DNA of 39,693 nucleotides, from positions 1 to 39,693 of the forward strand of contig JAIPFF010000054.1 of the NCBI GenBank assembly GCA_021736785.1. Reading direction: 5' to 3'. This document shows positions 32,387 to 39,693 of this stretch, piece by piece; the first letter of the stretch is position 1; each line of letters opens with the position of its first letter. The stretch comes from Thiohalocapsa sp. (GTDB lineage Bacteria > Pseudomonadota > Gammaproteobacteria > Chromatiales > Chromatiaceae). The notes beneath the pieces are model-generated. The model saw only the letters and a program-made list of their open reading frames with translations, did no database searches and was not told the origin of the DNA. The position numbers and the translations under genes are program-made.

Positions 32387-33673
32387 TTACAGGTTGGGTC
32401 TTTCGTAAACTCTGCTCGGCGTGACGGGGGCGGCAAAGAGAAGAATGACCAGAAGCGAGAATGGTGTACCCAAGCTGAAGTAAATCGGCTCTGAAAACAA
32501 TAGCGCGACATACGAGATCATAAACAGCAGAATCAGAAAATTCAATCGATCCCGGAAGTTCACGGGGTCGAATACGCGGATGGACGTCGCGTTCACCACA
32601 CGGTGCCGAATTAGGCGAGCCACGATCACGAAGAATAGCGCGTAGAGAAAAAATGCGCCGCCGACAACACCGCTGTCCAGCATCAGATTCAAATAGCCCA
32701 TATGGGCGTTGAACTCCGGACCCACCGGTGCCGATAGATCTTCGCGGGTTCTGAACCCGTACCCCAAAAATGGCTTGTCCGCTAGAAGGTCGACGGCAGG
32801 CTTCCAGAGGTATTGTCGTCCGGTAAACAGGCCCGCGTCCAAGCCGCGACTTTCACTATCGAGTGCCAAGACGTGACTGTAGACAAATTCGACGACGATG
32901 GGCGACGCCGGAATCAAGATGACAATCGTCGCGAGCGTCGCGATAACCCATTTATTCACTTGTGCCGGACGTCCCTGTAACGCGAACTGGGCAGAGATGC
33001 CGATGATCAAGATTAAGCTGGTCAGCAACGACGAGCGAGAGGACATTAATGCGATGATTCCGACCAGCAGGGCCGCAACCAAAACGCGGCCTCGGGCAAA
33101 GGTCAATACAGACAGCAACAACGCCGCTTGCAAGGACTTGGCAAACTGGTTTTTCTGGATTGCGCCGAACAGCTGGCCGTCCAGGTTTTTCAGCATATAC
33201 GCGGCCATATACACGATGAAGGCGATCGTCAATAAGCGGAGACCACGTATCAGCACCGCGTCGTCCATTGTCCATATTGCACCGAGCGCGATGACCAGTA
33301 TGCCGCTGTAGAGCGCGTAGGCCGCGCTCTCGAGCGGAGCGATGGAGATTGCCGAGAAGAGCAGCTGCAGAGTGAAATAGATGAACAGCAGTATGATATG
33401 CGGGTTATAGCGGATCAGTTTGATGTAGCGGACAAGAAATCGGGTGCCGAATGCGAGCATAAACGCGATAAATAGAATGCTTCCCCCTAGTTGGAAGGGC
33501 ACCGTAAGGTTTTCCTCGAGAACGGTCTGACGACCCTCCCAGTCGGAGTAGTTCCAATAGGGTATGAGCAGACCGATCAGCCAAGCAGCCAACGCCAGGA
33601 GGATGACGTATTCGCGGCGAAACAGACGTGCCAGCGACATTCGCTGCGGAGTCGAGTATGCGGAAGACTGCAT
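32387..33673 (-). CDS. O-antigen polymerase/ligase-like membrane protein, copy 2
   Basis: A 428-residue protein with about eleven hydrophobic helices. Its sequence is not close to the first copy, but the later part, GRQYLWKPAVDLLADKPFLGYGF ... NAHMGYLNLMLDSGVVGGAFFL, is the Wzy/WaaL-type loop: a ligase/polymerase motif with the H-N-x-x-L-like element replaced by NAHMGYLNLML. It is more AT-rich than its neighbours, common for polymerase genes. It lies 51 bases after the second glycosyltransferase on the same strand, so it is the last gene of the flippase/hydrolase group. Confidence 0.82.
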   Translation of the reverse strand: MQSSAYSTPQRMSLARLFRREYVILLALAAWLIGLLIPYWNYSDWEGRQTVLEENLTVPFQLGGSILFIAFMLAFGTRFLVRYIKLIRYNPHIILLFIYFTLQLLFSAISIAPLESAAYALYSGILVIALGAIWTMDDAVLIRGLRLLTIAFIVYMAAYMLKNLDGQLFGAIQKNQFAKSLQAALLLSVLTFARGRVLVAALLVGIIALMSSRSSLLTSLILIIGISAQFALQGRPAQVNKWVIATLATIVILIPASPIVVEFVYSHVLALDSESRGLDAGLFTGRQYLWKPAVDLLADKPFLGYGFRTREDLSAPVGPEFNAHMGYLNLMLDSGVVGGAFFLYALFFVIVARLIRHRVVNATSIRVFDPVNFRDRLNFLILLFMISYVALLFSEPIYFSLGTPFSLLVILLFAAPVTPSRVYERPNL

Positions 33674-33724
33674 GGTAGGTATGAATTCCTTTCGTCGCAG
33701 ACCGCAAGTTGCGGCGTAAGGGGC

Positions 33725-35047
33725 TCAGTGCCGGCTCCCGACCGTGCTGTAGAGCTGCCGAAGCTTTGTCACGTGCTCATTCAAGTTCATGCTTTCCCGG
33801 CGCGCCCTGGTAAGCGCGCTTTCGGAAACTTGCCGAAAATCCGGGATAGCGTTCAACTGGGACAGCGCATTGGTCAACGAGGAGACTGTCGGCTGGTTGA
33901 ATAACGCACCGTTGACACCTTCCGTGATCGCTTCCGCGGCGGCACTCCATGCGCCGCAGACCACGGGTACGCCTCGGGAAAGCGCCTCGTAGGCGACGAG
34001 ACCGAACGTCTCGTACCAGACGCTCGGAAATACCAGACAACGCGCTTGGTCGAGCCAAGCATCGACCTCATGGGGCTTGACCCATCCGGTGACAATCGCG
34101 TCGGGATTGGCTGCTGAGACGGCGTCGCGCTCGGGCCCGTCACCGACGAAGACGCATCCGATGCCGAGTCGCCTTGCAGCCGCGGCGAACAGCACAGCCC
34201 CCTTTTCGCGACTCAGACGTCCGACAAACAGAAATAGCTGGTTGTCCTCCGCGCGGACGCGCTTGGTGGTCGAGACGGAGATCGGGTTGGGTAGGTAGTG
34301 CAGCGACGCGCCTGAAGGGAGGTGAGAGCGCATGACGCGCCGCTGTACCTCCGAGATATAGATGATGTGGCGCAGCCGGCGCGGCATTTTGCCGAATCTC
34401 CACAAGATCAGTTGGCGGACGACGCGCCACGCCTTATGCAGCGGATGCCGTACGTCGCAATTGCGGAGCATACATGGCCCGCTCAACGGCCGACGCTTGC
34501 AGATCGCTTGGGCTTGGTAGTCGTAGTATCCGCCGTTGGGACAAGTCAGGAAGTACTCGTGTACCGTGAAGACATGGGGTACAGCGCTTGTGGTCAGAAC
34601 ACGTCCGATAGAAGGCGATAGCGCTTTGGCGTAACCATGGCAGTGCAGGATGGTTGTTGCCGGGTTCTGCGCGTCCAGTAAGGCCCTAAGTCGCCGGGCG
34701 GCCTTGAGGTTCCACAGGCCTTGTGTGACGGCGCGAAGCCGGCTGGGATCGGTCAGAATGTCGTGTTGCTGCAGGCACAATACCTCGATGCCGGCTTCAT
34801 ACAAGCGAGGATCGACGGGTCCGCATGCCGCGAAGAAGGTAACCCTCAGGCCCGAGCGAACGAGCTCCAAAGCGGATTCGATTGCGATGCGCGTCTGCCC
34901 GCCATTGATGCTTGCGTGATCGTTGACGACGATCACGTGTTCGATACATCGGCGATTCGAGCGAGCGACGACGTCGGAAACGTATCGCATCGGAATTCTA
35001 TATCCCGGTTCGAGGAAAGTGAGGACAGCTTCGTCTGGCAGTGACAT
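33725..35047 (-). CDS. GT4-type glycosyltransferase 2
   Basis: A 440-residue GT-B glycosyltransferase. The acceptor domain begins at about 36 with IEHVIVVNDHASINGGQTRIA and includes HCHGYAKALSPS and VFTVHEYFLTCPNGGYYDY, the latter typical of a GT4 branch in capsule loci. Donor-domain motifs are LFVGRLSREKGAVLF and SVWYETFGLVAYEALSRG with the E-x7-E pair. Cysteines near CKRRPLSGPCMLRNCD are a common feature of this branch. It starts 5 bases after the glycoside hydrolase stop. The transferred sugar is unknown. Confidence 0.93.
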   Translation of the reverse strand: MSLPDEAVLTFLEPGYRIPMRYVSDVVARSNRRCIEHVIVVNDHASINGGQTRIAIESALELVRSGLRVTFFAACGPVDPRLYEAGIEVLCLQQHDILTDPSRLRAVTQGLWNLKAARRLRALLDAQNPATTILHCHGYAKALSPSIGRVLTTSAVPHVFTVHEYFLTCPNGGYYDYQAQAICKRRPLSGPCMLRNCDVRHPLHKAWRVVRQLILWRFGKMPRRLRHIIYISEVQRRVMRSHLPSGASLHYLPNPISVSTTKRVRAEDNQLFLFVGRLSREKGAVLFAAAARRLGIGCVFVGDGPERDAVSAANPDAIVTGWVKPHEVDAWLDQARCLVFPSVWYETFGLVAYEALSRGVPVVCGAWSAAAEAITEGVNGALFNQPTVSSLTNALSQLNAIPDFRQVSESALTRARRESMNLNEHVTKLRQLYSTVGSRH

Positions 35048-35052
35048 TGCGT

Positions 35053-36369
35053 TTACGGATGCTGCGGTATGACGATGTTGCTCGGGCCGATGATGTAGAG
35101 TGGAGAGCCGGGGGGCAATGCCAGTGTTACGCGATCATTTTCGTCTACAGACAGGTCAACGGGCTCTCCGAGATAATCGAATGCACGGGTTATTGGACCT
35201 TTTATGGAGACGGTCATATGGCGCGGCGACAACGGCGAGCCCCAGAGCTCCCAAATCGCGTGAACCGTGCTGCCGTCGGAACGCCGCCACGCGGGATGGA
35301 AGACCAATCCGGTCTGCCACGGCTTGTTTATGGGCTTCGCAGCGGCGGGCCGAGCTTTGGTGAGTGTCTGATAAGCAGTGAAGGACGGCTTCTTGTGGCC
35401 GGCGAACGTCACTAGGCCAAAAGAGTCGCGGTCGCGTTCGTTGGTGCGGCTGAAGTCTTGAAACTCATACCAGAAGACGCGTTCGATACCGGTGTGCAGC
35501 GCTAGGATGTAGCCGCGAACGAGATAACGGGCTTGTTGCTTCGGTGTGTAACCCTTGCGCCCGAAATGGGTCGGCCAACCCCATTCGGTGAACCAAATCG
35601 GACGCGCTCCGACGTCGGCGCGGGCCAGCAGGTTCTGCAACGATCCCGCGACGAACGGGATGTAAGACTCGGGTGAAACGGGGTCATCGTGGGCATAAGG
35701 ATGAATCGCAAGAACGTCGAAGCTGCCGTCGGAGCTGGCGGCGGCCCGTTCCAAGAAGTCCCAGTCCCCTCTCGCCGTCGCACCGAATACAACGGTGGCG
35801 TTGGGGTCGACGCTCTTGATTGTCTTATACGTGGCTTTCAGGAATTTCCCATAGATCGAGGGGTCGGGAGCTTTCCAGAATTGATCGAGGTTGGGCTCGT
35901 TCCAAATCTCCCAGGCGCCGACGCGTCCCTTATAGCGCTCCACGGTTTGTTCGACGAAGGCCAGCCATCGGTCGAGATCCTCCTCGTCCTTCTCGCGTTT
36001 CGCGCCGAGACCCGGCGCGTCGTGGAGAAGGCCCAGGATGCCGATGTCGGCTTCGTCTAGGGTCCGCACGACCCGGTCCGGTTTTGAGAAGTCGAACTGA
36101 TCGGAAGGTGACTCGACGAAAGACAGGACGAAATCCGTGCGGACCCATTGAATACCGGCTTGACGCCAAAGCGCGGCGTGCCTAGCGATTTGTCCGTATT
36201 CATGGCGGGTGACGTGGGCGTGAACACCGTAGGGGGAGGTAGAGTCCGAGGCGACAATGTGAAGCGGCGTGCAGATCAGCAGAATCGCTAGCGCCCGCGA
36301 GATCGCGGCGCGGCGCCTCCGTCGCGGGCCGGCGTTTCGACGTCGAAGCATGAATATGTCGGTCGTCAT
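35053..36369 (-). CDS. PslG-like secreted glycoside hydrolase (clan A fold)
   Basis: A 438-residue exported hydrolase. The N-terminus is basic then hydrophobic (ISRALAILLICTPLHIVAS, cleavage near 41), a signal peptide or anchor. The barrel carries WEIWNEPNLDQFW with the acid/base E158 and PIWFTEWGWPT with the nucleophile E262, the pair expected for clan GH-A; the overall layout is like PslG of Pseudomonas and the GH39 group. Such enzymes cut the polymer in the periplasm during assembly or trim it at the surface. Start M1 or M7 both work. Its neighbours are glycosyltransferase 2 downstream and the flippase upstream on the same strand. Confidence 0.85.
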   Translation of the reverse strand: MTTDIFMLRRRNAGPRRRRRAAISRALAILLICTPLHIVASDSTSPYGVHAHVTRHEYGQIARHAALWRQAGIQWVRTDFVLSFVESPSDQFDFSKPDRVVRTLDEADIGILGLLHDAPGLGAKREKDEEDLDRWLAFVEQTVERYKGRVGAWEIWNEPNLDQFWKAPDPSIYGKFLKATYKTIKSVDPNATVVFGATARGDWDFLERAAASSDGSFDVLAIHPYAHDDPVSPESYIPFVAGSLQNLLARADVGARPIWFTEWGWPTHFGRKGYTPKQQARYLVRGYILALHTGIERVFWYEFQDFSRTNERDRDSFGLVTFAGHKKPSFTAYQTLTKARPAAAKPINKPWQTGLVFHPAWRRSDGSTVHAIWELWGSPLSPRHMTVSIKGPITRAFDYLGEPVDLSVDENDRVTLALPPGSPLYIIGPSNIVIPQHP

Positions 36370-36558
36370 CGGCGAATGCGGATGGAGTGGCGCTCTGATG
36401 TTTAGGCAAGCAATGATCGATGAGGTGTCCTGGCCAAGACATCAGACAGAACCCGAAAACGCGGTTTCGGGGTTCCCTGATCTTGAAGCGCTCGGTTGGC
36501 TGAGAATGGCGCGGGGGCCTGCCGCGTATGGGCAGCGCCGAAGTATTTCGACGCGTCC
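36370..36558. other. Spacer between flippase and hydrolase genes
   Basis: 189 bases on the minus-strand route from the flippase to the hydrolase. No gene is supported; a short plus-strand frame across it is not convincing. The hydrolase may have its own promoter here, but I see no strong match. Confidence 0.4.
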
Positions 36559-37881
36559 CTAGCGCCAGATGGCAAGCGTATTGAAGCCGTGGGCGCGGGA
36601 TACTTGGTAGACGCCGAGTAGGTTCTGCGTCGCGACACCGGCCGCGGTGGCGATTGCGGCGCCGGTGATTCCGTAGCTTGGGATGAGCGCGAAACCCAGT
36701 AGTACCGCCAGAACGGAGGCGATCAAGACCGTGTCGCGCAGTTTGGCTTCGTGACCGGTCATGGATAGTAGGAAGCCGACGGAGCCGGTCGCGACGTTGA
36801 GGAATTGGCCGAGCGCGAGGATTCGCAATGCAGTGCTGCCGGCGCCGAACTCCGCACCGAATAGCATCAAAAAGGCCCTTGGAAATAGCAACATTGCGAT
36901 GAGGGGGCCGAGGGAAAAGAGGACCATGAGCTTGGTGGCGCTCAACGCGGAGTGTCTGAGCGCTGCGTGGTTGCCGGTGCGGAAAAGCGCGGCGAACTTG
37001 GGAGCGGCGATGGTGTTGACGGCCAAGAGTACGAAAGTAATCAGCAACGCGGTGCGCTGTGCCGCGTTGAAGACGGCGACCTCGGCGCTTGTTGCCCAAG
37101 CGCCGAGGATGAGCTGGGATGACCAGGTAACAACCGCGGCCAGCACAGAGACGGTCAGCAAAGGCATGCAGACTTGTATCAACTCGCGGCGATCGATCGC
37201 GGGTAGTGCCCGGGGTCGCGGTACCGCGGAGAACCACCAAAAGGCGCCGATTGCGGCCGCCGCGGCAGTCGCCGCAGCCAGATACCAGACCGCGGTCACC
37301 GCCGTGGCGGGGCCGATAAACAGGACAAGCGCAAGCAGGACCAGCGGTGCGCAGACACTGAGCACGAACAGGGACTGGGCGACGCGCTTGATGCCTTGGA
37401 GCAGCTTGCCGTGGACAAACATCAACGCGACAAGCGGGATCGCGATCGCGGCGACCTGCAGGGCTTCGGCAAATTGCGGCTTATGCAGGACGTGGCCCGC
37501 GAGCCAGTCCGCGAGCAGTGCGAGCGTGCAGGCGACCAGGATCGAGGCAGTTAGCGACCAGTGCAACGCGGTCCGGTGTAGGCGTCTGATCTGGCCCCAT
37601 TCGCTTTCGACCGCGTAGGAGGCCGTGAACCTGACGAGCGCGAGATCCAAGCCGAGCCGAGAGGCCGTGGCGAGCAGGGTAACGATGGTGTACGCCAGAA
37701 AGAAGAGTCCGGCCTGTGCCGCGCCCAGCGTGCGGGTGACCGCAATGTTCATGGCAAAGACGGAAACGGCGGCTAGCGCTTTCATTAGAAACGCAGTAGC
37801 GCCGCCGCGAAGGATCTCCCGGAAGTCCGCGTCGCTGCTTCCGAAACGCGCTTTGACGCGGTTCAGGAATGTCCAAACCAT
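36559..37881 (-). CDS. Wzx-like oligosaccharide flippase
   Basis: A 440-residue membrane protein of the MOP/polysaccharide-transporter family with about twelve to fourteen helices. It opens with DADFREILRGGATAFLMKALAAV, the usual start of Wzx proteins of this type, and has the GAAQAGLFFLAYTIVTL and GFLLSMTGHEAKLRDT segments. It should flip the lipid-linked unit to the periplasm. The frame is open for 107 more codons upstream, but that part is rich in Ser/Arg/Pro and looks non-coding, so I chose the ATG at 37881. It is the first gene of the third group. Confidence 0.9.
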   Translation of the reverse strand: MVWTFLNRVKARFGSSDADFREILRGGATAFLMKALAAVSVFAMNIAVTRTLGAAQAGLFFLAYTIVTLLATASRLGLDLALVRFTASYAVESEWGQIRRLHRTALHWSLTASILVACTLALLADWLAGHVLHKPQFAEALQVAAIAIPLVALMFVHGKLLQGIKRVAQSLFVLSVCAPLVLLALVLFIGPATAVTAVWYLAAATAAAAAIGAFWWFSAVPRPRALPAIDRRELIQVCMPLLTVSVLAAVVTWSSQLILGAWATSAEVAVFNAAQRTALLITFVLLAVNTIAAPKFAALFRTGNHAALRHSALSATKLMVLFSLGPLIAMLLFPRAFLMLFGAEFGAGSTALRILALGQFLNVATGSVGFLLSMTGHEAKLRDTVLIASVLAVLLGFALIPSYGITGAAIATAAGVATQNLLGVYQVSRAHGFNTLAIWR

Positions 37882-38326
37882 CGTGCTGGTCTGCTGGGCG
37901 GGGATCACGGCCGCAGATGAGTCGTCAGGGCGCTTGCCGGCCCGGAGCTGGCTGGCGGAATGTCGTTGATCCGGCAGGGATGACGAGGGCAGGGTGCCCG
38001 GCGTTTGACGCGTCGTCGTTGCGGAACGCGGTGCTCGGTCGGCTGACGGACGAACGGAGGCCTCGTGCATCGGCGAAACCGGACCGGGCGTGGCGCCCTG
38101 GATAAAGCGCGAGCTCGAAACCGAGCGCCGAGCGACGTCGGCGGTTCGTGATGCGGGCGTCGGCGTTATACCATTGGCCCGAGCGCCGCTGTTTCGCCGC
38201 AAAGCAATCCGAGGTATCGGACGAGTCGGCGGGAATGGATCGGCAAACTCCGTGCGGGCGTTCGTGCGGTACCGTCAAGACGCAGGCGCGCGGGTTCTCC
38301 GGGGCGCGTGACTGGGAGAGTAGTTG
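37882..38326. promoter_or_regulatory. Divergent intergenic region between flippase and ackA
   Basis: 445 bases without a gene that I can support. On the minus strand a -10-like TATAAC (complement of 38165-38170) could serve the flippase group. GGGAGAG at 38314-38320 is the ackA ribosome-binding site. No strong -35 is seen on either strand. Confidence 0.4.
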
Positions 38327-39526
38327 ATGAAGGTTTTGGTTCTGAATTCCGGCAGTTCGTCGATCAAGTTCCAGTTGTTCAGCGACGATGACTGGACAGT
38401 CCTGGCGTCCGGGTCCGTTACGCGTATCGGCGAAGCGCAGGCGCGGATCGAGCGAAGCTGGGTGGATACGCACGGCGAGCTGCAGACGGCGAAGGACTCG
38501 CTCGCGGTGTCCGGCCACCGCGACGGACTGGAACGGATCATTGCCGGACTGCAAGAGTGCGGGTCGCTGGCGGATCTGTCGGAGCTTCGGGCGGTGGGGC
38601 ATCGTGTCGTTCATGGGGGCGAGGCCTTTCATGCTCCGACGGTTGTGGACGACGATGTCGTGGAAGTCGTCCGCAGGATGATTCCGCTGGCACCGCTGCA
38701 CAATCCGGCGAATCTGGATGGCATCCTGGTGGCGCGCGAGCTTTTTCCCGATGTGCCGCAAGTGGCGGTGTTCGACACGGCTTTTCACCAGACCATGCCG
38801 CGCACGTCGTACCGGTACGCGATTCCCGAGTATCTGTACCGCGAGCACCGAGTGCGCCGTTACGGTTTCCACGGCACGTCGCACCACTATGTGGCGAAGC
38901 GGGCGGCGGCCATGCTGCGCAAGCCGCTGGAGCACTGCAATCTGATCACGCTGCACCTCGGCAACGGCGCCAGTGCGACGGCGGTCCGCGACGGCACGAG
39001 CGTGGATACGTCCATGGGCATGACGCCGCTTGAAGGCCTCATCATGGGCACACGCTGCGGCGATATCGATCCGGCGATCCACTTTTATCTGAGCAAGAAT
39101 CTCGGATTCGACAATCAGACGCTAGATGATTTACTCAACCGCCAGAGTGGCTTGGTGGGGATCTGCGGCGTGAACGATATGCGCGAGATTCATCGTCTGG
39201 CCGAGCAGGGGGACGAGAACGCGGAGCTTGCCATCGGCATGACTTGCCACCGGCTGAAGAAATACATCGGCGGCTATTACGCCGAGTTGGGTCGGGTCGA
39301 TGCGGTCGTGTTTACCGGCGGGATCGGCGAGAACGACGCGGAAGTGCGTGCGCGCTCCTGCGGCGGCCTGACCGGGCTCGGCATCGCTTTGGACGAGACG
39401 CGCAATTCGGCGGACGACAGCGGCGAGCGGGTGGTGTCGCGCCCCGAGAGTCCAGTGAAGGTGCTGGTCATCCCGACCAACGAAGAGCTCGAAATCGCCC
39501 GGCAGGCCGTCGAAGCGGTCGCCTGA
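38327..39526 (+). CDS. ackA: Acetate kinase
   Basis: A 399-residue acetate kinase, the usual length, which converts acetyl phosphate and ADP to acetate and ATP or the reverse. Motifs in order: VLNSGSSSIKFQLF (N7), GHRVVHGGEAF (substrate Arg), VFDTAFHQTMP, YRRYGFHGTSHHYV-type loop, HLGNGASATAVRDG and SMGMTPLEGLIMGTRCGDIDP, and VFTGGIGEND near the end. The ATG at 38327 follows GGGAGAG by 6 bases; an in-frame TTG at 38324 is less likely. No phosphotransacetylase gene adjoins; repeats follow the stop directly. It is metabolic and probably unrelated to the polysaccharide genes. Confidence 0.97.
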   Translation: MKVLVLNSGSSSIKFQLFSDDDWTVLASGSVTRIGEAQARIERSWVDTHGELQTAKDSLAVSGHRDGLERIIAGLQECGSLADLSELRAVGHRVVHGGEAFHAPTVVDDDVVEVVRRMIPLAPLHNPANLDGILVARELFPDVPQVAVFDTAFHQTMPRTSYRYAIPEYLYREHRVRRYGFHGTSHHYVAKRAAAMLRKPLEHCNLITLHLGNGASATAVRDGTSVDTSMGMTPLEGLIMGTRCGDIDPAIHFYLSKNLGFDNQTLDDLLNRQSGLVGICGVNDMREIHRLAEQGDENAELAIGMTCHRLKKYIGGYYAELGRVDAVVFTGGIGENDAEVRARSCGGLTGLGIALDETRNSADDSGERVVSRPESPVKVLVIPTNEELEIARQAVEAVA

Positions 39527-39528
39527 CC

Positions 39529-39693
39529 GGAGTCCGGGCTTCAGCACGGACGTCTTCCTGCGCCGGCATCGAACGGAACGCGGCAAGCCACGCACTCCCG
39601 GGTTGTCGGGAGTCCGGGCTTCAGCACGGACGTGATCCTGCGCCGGCATCGAACGGAACGCGGCAAGCCACGCACTCCCGGGTTGTCGGGAGT
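39529..39693 (+). repeat. REP array 12 (two units, runs off the right edge)
   Basis: Units of the GGCAAGCCACG subtype with forward arm GTCCGGGCTTCAGCACGGAC, the same subtype as the first 300 bases of the window. The array begins a few bases after the ackA stop codon, where it may act as the terminator. Confidence 0.88.

Noticed and set aside
37882-38202. 107-codon N-terminal extension of the flippase
   Set aside because: The residues are low-complexity Ser/Arg/Pro, unlike any flippase start; the ATG at 37881 gives the normal N-terminus. I cannot fully exclude a start at 38067.
1-39693. tRNA, rRNA, prophage or IS elements
   Set aside because: No tRNA cloverleaf, rRNA segment, integrase or IS transposase frame was recognised. 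The Rpn protein is only transposase-like by family name.

Overview
The window is GC-rich DNA from a bacterial chromosome, most likely a gammaproteobacterium. I lean towards the purple sulfur bacteria or their relatives (Chromatiales). That placement is an inference from the mix of Rpn-type nuclease, Uma2 nuclease, many small toxin-antitoxin pairs, palindromic repeat arrays and a Wza/Wzc-type exopolysaccharide locus; no rRNA or marker gene is present to fix it.

The left part (1-17.8 kb) is an accessory region. Short operons are separated by arrays of palindromic repeats, about 80 copies by eye. Each repeat unit is about 81-86 bp and holds two hairpins facing each other, each carrying a CTCC or GGAG 'head', which is the layout of a BIME built from two REP sequences. 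Between the arrays lie, in order: an AbrB/PIN toxin-antitoxin pair, an Rpn-family nuclease, a broken coiled-coil gene, a Phd/PIN pair, an MNT/HEPN pair, a second AbrB/PIN pair, a Uma2-type nuclease, a VapB/PIN pair, a second MNT/HEPN pair, a YdcF-type membrane protein and a beta-CASP metallo-hydrolase. Two decayed copies of the 5' end of a metallophosphoesterase gene lie next to repeat arrays.

The right part (17.8-38.2 kb) is an almost repeat-free exopolysaccharide locus of the Wzx/Wzy type. A minus-strand operon encodes the outer-membrane export lipoprotein, a Wzc-type tyrosine kinase/copolymerase, a membrane-anchored J-domain protein and a TPR protein with a jelly-roll-like tail, with a FecR-like secreted protein further downstream. 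A divergent plus-strand operon encodes a CpsB-type phosphatase, an O-antigen ligase/polymerase-type protein, a WbaP-type initiating phosphoglycosyltransferase, a sulfotransferase, a GT4 glycosyltransferase, a methyltransferase and a second sulfotransferase. A third, minus-strand group encodes the Wzx-like flippase, a PslG-like secreted glycoside hydrolase, a second GT4 enzyme and a second polymerase-like membrane protein. Together they predict a polymer begun on undecaprenyl phosphate, decorated with sulfate and possibly methyl groups, flipped, polymerised and exported. Acetate kinase (ackA) follows, and the repeats resume at the right edge.

Many long open frames in the left part are artefacts of the repeats: where the unit is 81 or 84 bp, frames stay open on both strands and read as arginine/proline-rich 'proteins'. 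I have not annotated them as genes.
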